Source: CALMEC01 sp963777565 (GTDB lineage: Bacteria > Actinomycetota > Thermoleophilia > Miltoncostaeales > Miltoncostaeaceae). Taken from it: a stretch of 64,000 nt of DNA. Positions 15,866 through 24,553 of the stretch are shown in pieces. The first letter of the stretch is position 1; each line of letters begins with the position of its first letter. The notes beneath the pieces are model-generated. The model was not told the origin of the DNA and made no database searches. It saw only the letters and a program-made list of their open reading frames with translations. The stretch lies in contig CAVZQZ010000005.1 of assembly GCA_963777565.1 (NCBI GenBank), positions 3,579 through 67,578 of the forward strand, written 5' to 3'. The translations under genes were made by a program, and so were the position numbers.

Positions 15866-16401
15866 CGCTCCACCGCCTGGCGTCCCACCGCCTCGGCGAG
15901 CAACACGACGTCCGTGGGGTCGCCCTCGGGCACCGCGAGGTCGTCCGCGCCGAACGCGAGCGTGACGCCGCACGTCTGGGGTCCGAGGCGGCTCCAGCTC
16001 GGGCGGACCCGCACCGAGGGGCCGAGCACGCGCCTCGCCGCCGCGATGATCGTGAGATCCTCGACGCCCCACGAGCCGGGGGTCAGCGTGCCGGTGGCGG
16101 GCACCGGGCAGACGGCGCGCAGGAGCCCGGTGTCGTCAGCGAGCCGGGCGAGGCCGATCAGCCGATCGGCGATCCGCTCCGGGTCGACGCCCTCGCCGTA
16201 GATCACCGTCGCCTCGGTCGGTCGGCCGGCTCGGTGGGCCAGCCGGTGCTCGTCGATCGATCGCTCCGTGTCGCCGTCCACGAGGAGCCCGGCGGGCGGT
16301 CCGCCCCGGGTGACGGTGACCTCGCCGGCGGGGGGCAGTGCCGCGGCCGCCGCGATGGGGTCGCAGCGACGGATCAGGGCGATGAGCTCGTCGCGACTCA
16401 T
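15862..16401 (-). CDS. Radical-SAM-tail-like protein in the mqn operon
   Basis: 179 residues, overlapping both neighbours by 4 bases. The second half (VCPVPATGTLTPGSWGVEDLTIIAAARRVL... GVTLAFGADDL) looks like the C-terminal part of MqnE/MqnC-type radical SAM proteins, where FGADDL is characteristic, but there is no CxxxCxxC cluster and no space for the barrel. It may be an accessory or substrate-channelling subunit of the futalosine pathway, or a remnant kept for another use. The name is by partial resemblance only. Confidence 0.6.
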   Translation of the reverse strand: MSRDELIALIRRCDPIAAAAALPPAGEVTVTRGGPPAGLLVDGDTERSIDEHRLAHRAGRPTEATVIYGEGVDPERIADRLIGLARLADDTGLLRAVCPVPATGTLTPGSWGVEDLTIIAAARRVLGPSVRVRPSWSRLGPQTCGVTLAFGADDLAVPEGDPTDVVLLAEAVGRQAVER

Positions 16402-17336
16402 GAGTAGCGGTCGACGACGCCGTCGGCGATCTCAAGCAGCGCGCCCGACGCCACCCCGTCCAGAACACCGTCGACGGCGTCGCGGGCCGCGCCCACGAAT
16501 GCCAGGGCGCGGTCGCGGGCCTCGATCACGCCCGCGTGATCCGAGAGGCGGTCGCAGAGCGCGTCGATCCCGCCGCCGTTTCCGAGGGCCTGGATCTCGG
16601 GCGCGAGCTCCGGCTCGTGCTTGAGGGCGAGGATCACCGGCAGCGTGACGGTGCCCTCGCGCAGGTCGGTGCCCCGGCGCTTGCCGGTCGCCGCCGGGCT
16701 CCCGGTGAGGTCGAGGATGTCGTCGAAGATCTGGAAGGCCATGCCCACGTGCTCTCCGAACGCGGCGAGCCGGTCCTCGGTGTCGCGGTCCGCGCCGCCG
16801 ACCATCGCGCCCAGCCGGCAGGCGACCGCGAACAGCGACGCTGTTTTGCCGCGACATCGCGACAGGTACGCCTCCTCGGAGAGTGCGAGGTCGTGGGCTG
16901 CGGCTTGCTGCACCATCTCTCCGCGTGACAGCTCGAGGGCCGCCGCCGCGAGTTCCTGCACCGCCCGGGCCATGCCGGTCTGGGTGAGCTCCGTGAACGC
17001 GCGGGCGAACAGGAAGTCGCCCACCCGGAGGGCGACCTCGGGTCCCTCCGCCTGCGCGACCGTGGGGCGGCCGCGCCGCAGCGAGGCGCGGTCGATGATG
17101 TCGTCGTGTACGAGCGTCGCCATGTGCACGAGCTCGACGGCGGTCGCCGCCGACACGAGCGCCTCGTCGCGCCCCCGCCCGCGCGGCGCGGCGCAGAACA
17201 CGAGCAGCGGCCGGAGTCGCTTCCCGCCGGCGCTGAGGGTCGCCCGCGCCGGGCCCGATAGGGCGTCCGCATGACCCGAGACCACCGCGGCGAGGCGCTG
17301 CTCGCAGGCGCGCAGGAGCGGTGCGAACGGTCGCAC
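16398..17336 (-). CDS. Polyprenyl diphosphate synthase
   Basis: 312-residue trans-isoprenyl diphosphate synthase. First aspartate-rich motif DDIID in ELVHMATLVHDDIID, second DDILD in MAFQIFDDILDLTG; GGKRLRPLLV and GKTASLF are also typical. It likely makes the C35-C45 side chain for menaquinone, given the adjacent menG, ubiX and mqnA. A GTG at 17336 with AGGA 8 bases upstream is chosen. It ends ATGA, overlapping the next start. Confidence 0.93.
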   Translation of the reverse strand: MRPFAPLLRACEQRLAAVVSGHADALSGPARATLSAGGKRLRPLLVFCAAPRGRGRDEALVSAATAVELVHMATLVHDDIIDRASLRRGRPTVAQAEGPEVALRVGDFLFARAFTELTQTGMARAVQELAAAALELSRGEMVQQAAAHDLALSEEAYLSRCRGKTASLFAVACRLGAMVGGADRDTEDRLAAFGEHVGMAFQIFDDILDLTGSPAATGKRRGTDLREGTVTLPVILALKHEPELAPEIQALGNGGGIDALCDRLSDHAGVIEARDRALAFVGAARDAVDGVLDGVASGALLEIADGVVDRYS

Positions 17337-17362
17337 GAGGCGGGTCCTGGGGGCGGCGGTGG

Positions 17363-18076
17363 CTATCGGGTCACGCGTCCGTGGTGCATGGCGACGATGC
17401 CGCCCATGAACGAGCGGTGGCGCACGTCTCGGAGTCCCGCCTCCGTCATCAGCTCCGCGAGGGCCTCCGGCTGGGGAAAGCGCTTCGCCGACGCCGGCAG
17501 GTACCCGTAGGCGGCGCCGTCGCGCCCCACGAGTGCGCCGACGCGCGGGACGAGCCGGTCGAACCACAGGCCGTGCAGCGCGCGCAGCCGCCGTGGCGTG
17601 GTGATGTCGAGCACGACGACGGTCCCACCGGGCCGAACGACGCGCCCCATCTCGGCGAGTCCACGGTCCAGGTCTGCGAGGTTGCGGGCGCCGAACGCCA
17701 CCGTCGCGGCGTCGAATGCATCATCGGGAAACGGCAGCTCCAGCGCATCGGCCTGCTGGAAGTCGACCGACGCGCCCCTGGCGGCGCCCTTCTCGCGGGC
17801 GCGCTCGAGCATCTGCTCGGAGAAGTCCACGCCGATCACCGCTCCGGATGCCCCCACGCGCCGTGCGAGCTCGAACGCGAGGTCGCCCGTGCCGGTGCAG
17901 ACGTCGAGCGCGCGGCTCCCGAGCGAGACGTCGGCGGCCGCGGCCGCCAGCCGCCGCCAGCGCCGGTCGAGGCCGCCGCTCATGAGGCGGTTCATCAGGT
18001 CGTAACGCGGCGCGATGCGGTCGAACATCGCGCGAACCTCGCCGGCCGGAAGCCTGCCCTGCTGGGTGGTGGTCAT
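17363..18076 (-). CDS. menG: Demethylmenaquinone methyltransferase
   Basis: 237-residue class I SAM-dependent methyltransferase of the UbiE/MenG family, the last step of menaquinone synthesis. Motifs: MFDRIAPRYDLMNRLMSGGLDRRWRR, the SAM-binding DVCTGTGDLAFEL, and the post-I VVVLDITTP region. The ATG overlaps the ubiX stop (ATGA). Menaquinone rather than ubiquinone is assumed from the futalosine genes. Confidence 0.94.
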   Translation of the reverse strand: MTTTQQGRLPAGEVRAMFDRIAPRYDLMNRLMSGGLDRRWRRLAAAAADVSLGSRALDVCTGTGDLAFELARRVGASGAVIGVDFSEQMLERAREKGAARGASVDFQQADALELPFPDDAFDAATVAFGARNLADLDRGLAEMGRVVRPGGTVVVLDITTPRRLRALHGLWFDRLVPRVGALVGRDGAAYGYLPASAKRFPQPEALAELMTEAGLRDVRHRSFMGGIVAMHHGRVTR

Positions 18077-18705
18077 TGCGGGGTCCCCGCTTCGCGCTCG
18101 CCCCACCGTCGCTGGAGGTCGTGCTCGACGCCGAGCTGGTCGAGGGCGCGTCCCACCACGAAGTCGACGAGGTCGTCGATCGACTCCGGCAGGTTGTAGA
18201 AGCCCGGCATCGCCGGAAGCACGATCGCACCCGCACGCGTGACGCTGAGCATGTTCTCCAGGTGGACGGCCGACAGCGGCGTCTCGCGGGCGACCAGCAC
18301 CAGGCGCCGGCGCTCCTTGAGCGCGACGTCCGCGGCCCGGTGGATCAGGTTCTGTCCCGTGCCGTTGGCGATCACCGCCAGGGTCGACATCGAGCACGGC
18401 GCGACGAGCATCCCGTCGAGCCTCGACGAACCCGATGCGTACCGGCTCGTGAGGTCGCGCGGGTCGACCATCTCGACCCTGCCCGGCCCGGTCGCGTAGC
18501 GGTCCAGCAGGCGAGCGGTGATCTCCTCCTCGCTGGCGACAGGGCGGGGCCCCATGCCGAACAGCTCGTGACCAGCGACCTGCAGCGCCGCGTCGCTGGC
18601 GCACACGCCGACGTCGCAGCCTGAGCTCGAGAGGACCTGGAGGGCGCGGGCGCCGTACACGGCGCCGCTCGCACCGGTGATTCCGAGGAAGAACCGCATG
18701 GGCAT
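18073..18705 (-). CDS. ubiX: Flavin prenyltransferase UbiX
   Basis: 210 residues. GITGASGAVYGARAL binds FMN, and MLVAPCSMSTLAVIANGTGQNLIHRAADV and PAMPGFYNLP are the usual family blocks. UbiX makes prenylated FMN, the cofactor of the UbiD-type decarboxylase encoded 2.7 kb upstream in the same strand run. Start may be the ATG at 18705 or the one at 18699; TAGCAT lies 9 bases before the latter. Confidence 0.94.
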   Translation of the reverse strand: MPMRFFLGITGASGAVYGARALQVLSSSGCDVGVCASDAALQVAGHELFGMGPRPVASEEEITARLLDRYATGPGRVEMVDPRDLTSRYASGSSRLDGMLVAPCSMSTLAVIANGTGQNLIHRAADVALKERRRLVLVARETPLSAVHLENMLSVTRAGAIVLPAMPGFYNLPESIDDLVDFVVGRALDQLGVEHDLQRRWGEREAGTPQ

Positions 18706-18779
18706 GGGATGCTAGATGACCCTCGGGGGGCCGCCTACCGGATCCGGCGTGGGCGACCGCGCCGGGCCGCCCACCGGGG

Positions 18780-19535
18780 TCACTTGTACTTCGTTCCCAG
18801 GCCGTCGAGGAACGTCGCGAGGGCCGTCAACTCCGCCTCGGTGAAGTTCGCGAATGCCGGCATGCTGGAGCCCGGCGTCTTCGACTGCGGGTCCTTGAGG
18901 TGCGCGATCTGCCATTCGATGCCGCGCGCCTTCGCGCCCTCGTTGGTCAGGTTGGGCCCCGGGCCTGCCGCGCCCGCGCCGCCGACTGCATGGCAGCTCA
19001 GACATGGGCTTTCTCGGAAGAGCTTCTCACCGGCGATCGCCGCCGCGTCGCTCGCCGGGATGGTCACGACGGGCTGGGCGGCACCGCCCTCGGGGGCCGT
19101 CGCGCCCTTGTAGGTCATCCACCCGAGGAACGCGATGAGCGCGACGCCGACCATGATCGACATCGGCCGCTTCTGGATGCGCCGCTCCGGGCCACGATCG
19201 ATGAACGGCCAGAGGATGAGCAGGCCCAACAGGACGTTCGGGATGATGAACGTCGCCATGATCATCGGCCGCAGCGCGTCCTGATTCTTGAAGACCTTGA
19301 GCAACTCGAACAGGAACAGGAAGTACCACTCCGGACGCGGGACGTAGTCCTCGGTCGTCGAATCGATCACCGGCCCGACCTCCACCTTCGCCCAGATCGC
19401 GAGGGCGATGATGATCGCGATGACCGCCGTCGCGACGATGAGGTCCTTGTAGACCGCGTAGGGGAAGAACGGCTTTCCGTCGGCCTTCGCCGCCGCGTAG
19501 TCGCGCTTGTAGGCGTCTTTCTGGGCTCGGTTCAC
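18780..19535 (-). CDS. qcrC: Menaquinol:cytochrome c reductase, cytochrome b/c fusion subunit
   Basis: 251 residues combining the C-terminal (subunit IV-like) half of cytochrome b with a cytochrome c domain, as in Firmicutes-type QcrC. Membrane spans near residues 28-48, 90-112 and 128-145; PEWYF (Qo site) at about 68; heme c motif CLSCH at about 178 with the distal Met in SSMPAF. It passes electrons from menaquinol and the Rieske centre to a c-type acceptor. Overlaps qcrB by 4 bases. Confidence 0.93.
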   Translation of the reverse strand: MNRAQKDAYKRDYAAAKADGKPFFPYAVYKDLIVATAVIAIIIALAIWAKVEVGPVIDSTTEDYVPRPEWYFLFLFELLKVFKNQDALRPMIMATFIIPNVLLGLLILWPFIDRGPERRIQKRPMSIMVGVALIAFLGWMTYKGATAPEGGAAQPVVTIPASDAAAIAGEKLFRESPCLSCHAVGGAGAAGPGPNLTNEGAKARGIEWQIAHLKDPQSKTPGSSMPAFANFTEAELTALATFLDGLGTKYK

Positions 19536-20389
19536 GCTTCGCTCTCCACGCGCACGGGGTCGGGGGCAGGCTCGCCGGCGGGGACGGGTGTGCGCCCATA
19601 CGGAATCCGCTCACGTGCGGCGCGCCGGCGCTCGTCCTCCTCCGCGCGCTCCACCGCGAGACGCCGCTTCGACCACGGCGGCTCCGCGATCCCGAGCTTC
19701 GAGACCAGGAAGAGGTGGATCGCGATGAAGGTCGCGATCCCACCGGGTATCAAGAGCATATGGATGGAGTAGAACCGGGATAACGTGTCCGGTCCGAATT
19801 CGGGGCCGCCGCGGAGGATCTCGCCGAGGTAGGGACCGATGATCGGGGCCTGCGCCGTGATGTTCACCGCGACGACGCTCGCCCAGTAGGCCTTCTGGTC
19901 CCACACCAGCAGGTACCCGGTGAGGCCCATCATCATCGTCATGAACAAGAGCAGCGCGCCCGTCACCCAGGTGAGCTCGCGCGGGTACTTGTAGGCGCCC
20001 CAGATGAACACCCGGCCCATGTGGAGGAACACCACGACGATCATCGCGCTCGCGCCCCACTTGTGCATGCCGCGCACGAGCCAGCCCCACGTCACGTCGT
20101 TCGTGATGTTGGCGATGCTCGCGTGGGCCACCGACGGGTCCGCCTTGTAGTACATCGCCAGCACGATGCCGGTGATGGCCTGCATGCCGAACACGACCAT
20201 GGCGGTGAAGCCGAGAGTCTGGAACCAACTCGTTCCCCGCGGGATGTTGCGGAACATGAACCACTTGGCGCCGGTCGTGACGCTGGTGCGCTCGTCGACG
20301 TAGTCGACGACCTCCATGCCGACGTGGACGACCGGGTTCTTCGGGCCGATGTCCTTGCTCTTGGGCTCTGGGTGTTCGGTCGTGGCCAT
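19532..20389 (-). CDS. qcrB: Menaquinol:cytochrome c reductase cytochrome b subunit
   Basis: 285 residues with four main membrane spans. Heme-b ligand histidines are seen in MHKWGAS, FLHMGRVF, YSIHMLLIPG and FIAIHLFLV. LTGYLLVWDQKAYWA is the Qo-side helix. A charged C-terminal tail of about 50 residues is longer than usual. It lies 9 bases after qcrA and overlaps qcrC. Confidence 0.94.
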   Translation of the reverse strand: MATTEHPEPKSKDIGPKNPVVHVGMEVVDYVDERTSVTTGAKWFMFRNIPRGTSWFQTLGFTAMVVFGMQAITGIVLAMYYKADPSVAHASIANITNDVTWGWLVRGMHKWGASAMIVVVFLHMGRVFIWGAYKYPRELTWVTGALLLFMTMMMGLTGYLLVWDQKAYWASVVAVNITAQAPIIGPYLGEILRGGPEFGPDTLSRFYSIHMLLIPGGIATFIAIHLFLVSKLGIAEPPWSKRRLAVERAEEDERRRAARERIPYGRTPVPAGEPAPDPVRVESEA

Positions 20390-20398
20390 CGGCGCTCC

Positions 20399-21082
20399 CT
20401 AGACGAACGGCCAGAGGTAGGAGAGAGTCCCATCGACCGGCTCGCCCGGATTGTGAAGGGAGTACGGCTGCTGCTGGGCGTTGATCGAGTACGCCTTGCC
20501 GACCAGCACGCGGTCGTTCGCCTTGGCCTCCGCGTACGGGACGTCCTTCCCGGCCGAGTTGACGATCTTGATGTCCATCCGGTCGAGGGGCCGCGGCGGC
20601 GGCCCGGCGGTGACGAGGCCGCGACTGTCATATGCGCCGCCGTGGCACGGGCAGACGTAGCCGTCGGAGCCCGACGAGTACTTGACCGGACAGCCCAGGT
20701 GCGCGCAGCGATTCCAGATCGCAAGCAACTCGTCGTCGCGATGGCGGATGAACACGCGCCGGTCGGCCTCGGGGTCCGGGCCGGTCACGGCGAGCGAGGT
20801 GGTCGACCCGGGCGGGAAGTCGCCGAACTTGCCGACGTCGACCCAACGCCATTCTTCGGTGCCGAGCGTGTCGACGACGGCAAAGCCGACGACCGGGACG
20901 AGGATGGCGGCGGTCATGACGCCGCCCGCCGCGACAGCGACGAGGCTCAGGAACTTGGTGCGGGTGTGGTAGCCGGGGTCGTCGCCGTGGGGATCGGTGA
21001 CGTCGGGGTCGACTGCGCGCGGCCCCTGGTAGAGGCCGTGATCGCCTTCTCCAGGTGCTCCGTTGTGCGGCTCGTGCTCCAC
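20399..21082 (-). CDS. qcrA: Rieske iron-sulfur subunit
   Basis: 227 residues: cytoplasmic N-terminus, one membrane span at about residues 45-70, then a Rieske domain with the 2Fe-2S ligands CAHLGC and CPCHGGAYD. The disulfide Cys of each box is present. Start is GTG with GGAGGACCA upstream. First gene of the qcrABC set; a 291-base gap separates it from the upstream ubiD-type gene, so it may have its own promoter. Confidence 0.95.
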   Translation of the reverse strand: MEHEPHNGAPGEGDHGLYQGPRAVDPDVTDPHGDDPGYHTRTKFLSLVAVAAGGVMTAAILVPVVGFAVVDTLGTEEWRWVDVGKFGDFPPGSTTSLAVTGPDPEADRRVFIRHRDDELLAIWNRCAHLGCPVKYSSGSDGYVCPCHGGAYDSRGLVTAGPPPRPLDRMDIKIVNSAGKDVPYAEAKANDRVLVGKAYSINAQQQPYSLHNPGEPVDGTLSYLWPFV

Positions 21083-21373
21083 TGGTCCTCCGGTCGCCCG
21101 ACTGGCCTGGGATTCAACCCGAATGGGGCGTGGGTTGCAACGCGAGGCCGAAGGGTCGGATGTCCCTCGCCACGGCGGCGGGTGCCCCCGGACGATCGTG
21201 CGGCGGCGACGACGAACGGATACGGGGAGTCCGGTTGTCCGAAAATCGGCGGGTTCGGTCTCTTCTGACGACGGAACGCGATGCCGCGACCCTCGTGTTG
21301 CGCCTCGCGCGTCGTCGGCCCGAGGGCCGACAAGGCATCCGAGGCGGAGGGTGGGCCGCCTCGGATACCCGGT
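21083..21373. other. Gap upstream of qcrA
   Basis: 291 bases between two minus-strand genes in an otherwise tightly packed run. No ORF with a start signal. It probably holds the qcrABC promoter, but I could not choose a convincing -10/-35 pair. Confidence 0.4.
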
Positions 21374-22801
21374 TCAGCTCAGCCCGTACTCGCCCCAGCG
21401 GCGGTCCACCAGGCCACGGACCTCGTCGCTCATGGCGATCTCGTCGGGCCATGGGCGCACCACACCCTCGCCGGGGAGCTTGCGGGTCGCGTCGAATCCG
21501 ACCTTCGAACCGTAGGCGAAGTACGGGGCCGCGTGGTCCAGGGCGTCGACCGGGCCCTCGGTCACGAGCATGTCCCGGCCCACGTCGATGTTGGAGAACG
21601 CCCGGAACGCCACGTCGGACAGGTTCTGCACGTCCACGTCGTGATCGACGACGATGATGCACCGCGACAGGGAGAGCAGGCCGAGACCCCAGATCGCGTT
21701 CATGAGCTTCTTGGCGTGACCCGGGTAGCGCTTCTTGGCCGATACGACGATGCAGTTGTGGAAGACGCCCTCCAGGGGCATGTTCATGTCGACGAGGTCG
21801 GGCACGCTCATCTGCACCAGCGGGAGGAAGATGCGCTCCGTCGCCTTGCCGAGGTAGAAGTCCTCCATCGGCGGCTTGCCGACGATCGTCGTGGAGTAGA
21901 TCGCGTCCTGCCGCATCGACATCCCGGTCAGGTGAAAGGTCGGGTAGGCGTCGACCGGGGTGTAGAAGCCGGTGTGATCGCCGAACGGCCCCTCGGGGCG
22001 CAGGTCGCTGGCGTCGACGTAGCCCTCGAGGATGACCTCGGCGGTGGCCGGCACCTCCACGTCCACCGTGCGGCAGCGGACCATCTCCACCGCCCGCCCG
22101 CGGATGAACCCGGCCAGCATCATCTCGTCGATGCCGGGCGGCAGCGGCGCGCTGGCGGCGTACGTGACGGCGGGCTCGGATCCCACCACGACCGCCACCG
22201 GAACCCGGCCCGCGGAGTCGCGCAGGTGGGCGGCGCCGTCCTTGTGGATCTGCCAGTGCATCATCGCGGTGCGCCGGTCGAGCTTCTGGATCCGGTACAT
22301 CCCGCAGTTCCGTGCGCCGGTCGCCGGGTCGTGGCTGAACACCAGCGGCAGGGTGATGAAGGGGCCGCCGTCGTCCGGCCAGCACGTGAGGATCGGCAGC
22401 AGATCGAGGTCCGGCTCGGTCAGCCACACCTCCTGGCAGGGGCCCTCCCGCACCGTCTTGGCGGAGAACGAGGCGAGCTCACGGAGCTTCCCGAGCGCCT
22501 TGACCTTCTCGACGAGGCCCTGTGGCGGCTGCAGCTCGATGAGGGTCTCGATGCGATCCGCGAGGTCCTCGAGCCGCTCGACCCCGAGGGCCATGGCGAT
22601 GCGGCGCCAGCTGCCGAACTGGTTGATCAGGACCGGCAGGTTGCTGCCGCGGACGTTCGTGAAGAGCACGGCCGGACCCCCGGCTTTCATGACCCGGTCC
22701 GAGATCTCGGTGATCTCGAGGTGCGGGTCGACCTCGGCGCGCACCTCCACGAGCTCGCCGGCGCGGCGCAGCTCCGCCACCCATTCGCGCAGGTCACGCA
22801 A
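21374..22801 (-). CDS. UbiD-family decarboxylase (menaquinone synthesis)
   Basis: 475-residue prenyl-FMN-dependent decarboxylase. Family features: ISDRVMKAGGPAVLF, CGMYRIQKLDRRTAMMHWQIHKDGA, PEGPFGDHTGFYTP and the acid-rich FRAFSNIDVGRDM. In futalosine organisms such an enzyme decarboxylates the naphthoate ring, together with UbiX, which is in the same run. Its start lies within the last codons of the upstream 168-aa gene (8-base overlap). Confidence 0.9.
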   Translation of the reverse strand: MRDLREWVAELRRAGELVEVRAEVDPHLEITEISDRVMKAGGPAVLFTNVRGSNLPVLINQFGSWRRIAMALGVERLEDLADRIETLIELQPPQGLVEKVKALGKLRELASFSAKTVREGPCQEVWLTEPDLDLLPILTCWPDDGGPFITLPLVFSHDPATGARNCGMYRIQKLDRRTAMMHWQIHKDGAAHLRDSAGRVPVAVVVGSEPAVTYAASAPLPPGIDEMMLAGFIRGRAVEMVRCRTVDVEVPATAEVILEGYVDASDLRPEGPFGDHTGFYTPVDAYPTFHLTGMSMRQDAIYSTTIVGKPPMEDFYLGKATERIFLPLVQMSVPDLVDMNMPLEGVFHNCIVVSAKKRYPGHAKKLMNAIWGLGLLSLSRCIIVVDHDVDVQNLSDVAFRAFSNIDVGRDMLVTEGPVDALDHAAPYFAYGSKVGFDATRKLPGEGVVRPWPDEIAMSDEVRGLVDRRWGEYGLS

Positions 22802-23300
22802 CGAGTGCCTCCTCTAGGTCGGGCGAGGCGGGCAGGCCGGCGGCCAGCGTCCTGATGGCCGTGATGTCGGAGGAGGCGCGCAGGGCGTCCTTGGCGTCGC
22901 GAAGCCGGGTGGTGAACGCGGGATCGTCCAGGGCGATCGCGGCGACGGTTGCCCGCCAGAGCGGGGCGAGGCCGTCGCGGTCCCCCGTCGACACCAACGA
23001 GGCGGACATGGCGACGAGGTCGGCCAGAAGTTCGATCACCTGAAGATCGCCGGCGGCCGCGACCCACACAAGCCCGTGGGCGTAGCAGTAGTCGCCTGCG
23101 AGCACGCGCCTCCCGGCGTCCGGAAGGTCGAGGTGACGCGCGCGGCCGTGGTGCAGCAGGAAGCCCTCGAGGATCAGGTCGAGGCCCGCGGCATGCTCGG
23201 GGGCGAGGCCGGGCCCGGCGAGCGGTGCGACGACGAGGTCCGGCACGGGCTCAACGAGGTTGTCGGCGAGCCCGAGCTGGGTGGCGAGTGCCTCCCTCAC
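22794..23300 (-). CDS. Unknown helical protein between hemL and ubiD-type gene
   Basis: 168 residues, mostly helical, without membrane spans. A block HAAGLDLILEGFLLHHGRAR, then GDYCYAHGLVWVAAAGDL and LLADLVAMSASL, slightly resembles isoprenoid-synthase-like partner subunits, but no DDxxD motif is present. I cannot name it. GTG start overlaps the hemL stop (GTGA) and the stop overlaps the decarboxylase start, so it is co-translated with both. Confidence 0.65.
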   Translation of the reverse strand: MREALATQLGLADNLVEPVPDLVVAPLAGPGLAPEHAAGLDLILEGFLLHHGRARHLDLPDAGRRVLAGDYCYAHGLVWVAAAGDLQVIELLADLVAMSASLVSTGDRDGLAPLWRATVAAIALDDPAFTTRLRDAKDALRASSDITAIRTLAAGLPASPDLEEALVA

Positions 23301-24553
23301 AACGTTGCTGCCGCTCGTCGGAGCGCCTCCTGCGTGTGGGCAAGCTCGGCGTCGCCGTGGGCGAGCCCCGTGAACCACGCTTCGAATTGGGAGGGCGGCG
23401 GGTAGACGCCGTTGTCGAGCAGGGCCCGGGCGAAGCGTCCGTAGGCCGTGGTGTCGGACGCGGTCGCCGAGGCGTAGTCGGTCACGGGGGCAGTCGTGAA
23501 GAACGGCGTGAGCATCGAGCCGACGCGGTTCACCACGACCGGCGCGCCGCTCTCGACGATCGCCCGCTCGAGTGCCTCGCCGGATGCTTCGAGCCGCTCG
23601 TACACCCCGGGCCCCGCGAGTTGGCGCAAGGTCGCCAGACCGGCGGTGGTGGCGAGCGGGTTGCCGCTGAGCGTGCCGGCCTGGTAGCAGGGGCCCTCGG
23701 GGGCGAGCTCGCGCATGATGTCCCGACGACCGCCGAACGCGCCGACCGGGAGTCCGCCGCCGATGACCTTGCCCAGGCAGGTGATGTCTGCTCGCACGCC
23801 GAAGCGCTGCTGCGCGCCGCCGTAGGCGATCCTGAAGCCGGTGATGACCTCGTCGAGGATGAGCAGGGCGCCGGTGCGGTCGCAGGCGGCGCGCAGCCCG
23901 TCGAGGTAGCCGGCGGCGGGTGGGACGGTCCCCATGTTGCCCGCCACGGGCTCGACGATGATCGCGGCCGCCCCGTCGAGGGCCGCCTCGGCCGCCGCGA
24001 GGTCGTTGTAGGGAACCGACCGCGTCGCGCGGACGGCGCCGTCGGGGACGCCCGGGCTGTTCGGCGTCCCGAGCGTCGTCGCGCCGCTTCCGGCCTCGAC
24101 GAGCAAGGGGTCGATCGCGCCGTGGTACCCGCCGATGGTCTTCACGATCGGGTCGCGGCCGGTCGCGGCGCGCGCGAGGCGGATCGCGCCCGTGACCGCC
24201 TCGCTGCCGGACGAGGTCATCCGCAGCTGCTCGATCGACGGGAACGCCGCCACGACCGCCTCGGCGAAGTCGATCTCCCGCTCCGTCGGCGCCCCGTATG
24301 AGGTGCCTCGGGGCAGGGCGTCGCGCAGGTCGGACAGCACCCCCGGGTGGGCGTGGCCGAGGATCGCCGGCCCCCAGGTCGCGAGATAGTCGACGTAGCG
24401 GTTGCCGTCGGCGTCCCACACGTACGGACCGTCGGCCCGATCGATGAACAGCGGGTCGCGGCCGATCGATCGCATCGCGCGCACCGGGGAGTTCACACCG
24501 CCCACCATGACCCGCTGCGCCCGCTCGAAGAGGACGGCGCTCGCGCTCGTCAC
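23297..24553 (-). CDS. hemL: Glutamate-1-semialdehyde 2,1-aminomutase
   Basis: 418-residue class III PLP enzyme that makes 5-aminolevulinate (C5 route). PLP Lys in CLGKVIGGGLPVGAFGG; LILDEVITGFR; GGVNSPVRAM at the start; GTLSGNPLA. GTG overlaps the hemB stop by GTGA. Together with hemB it feeds heme to the bc complex encoded downstream. Confidence 0.95.
   Translation of the reverse strand: MTSASAVLFERAQRVMVGGVNSPVRAMRSIGRDPLFIDRADGPYVWDADGNRYVDYLATWGPAILGHAHPGVLSDLRDALPRGTSYGAPTEREIDFAEAVVAAFPSIEQLRMTSSGSEAVTGAIRLARAATGRDPIVKTIGGYHGAIDPLLVEAGSGATTLGTPNSPGVPDGAVRATRSVPYNDLAAAEAALDGAAAIIVEPVAGNMGTVPPAAGYLDGLRAACDRTGALLILDEVITGFRIAYGGAQQRFGVRADITCLGKVIGGGLPVGAFGGRRDIMRELAPEGPCYQAGTLSGNPLATTAGLATLRQLAGPGVYERLEASGEALERAIVESGAPVVVNRVGSMLTPFFTTAPVTDYASATASDTTAYGRFARALLDNGVYPPPSQFEAWFTGLAHGDAELAHTQEALRRAAATL

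Noticed and set aside
18900..22855. Long plus-strand open frames across qcr genes and the UbiD-type gene
   Set aside because: They are mirror frames of strongly supported minus-strand genes; His/Asp/Arg-rich nonsense without ribosome-binding sites.
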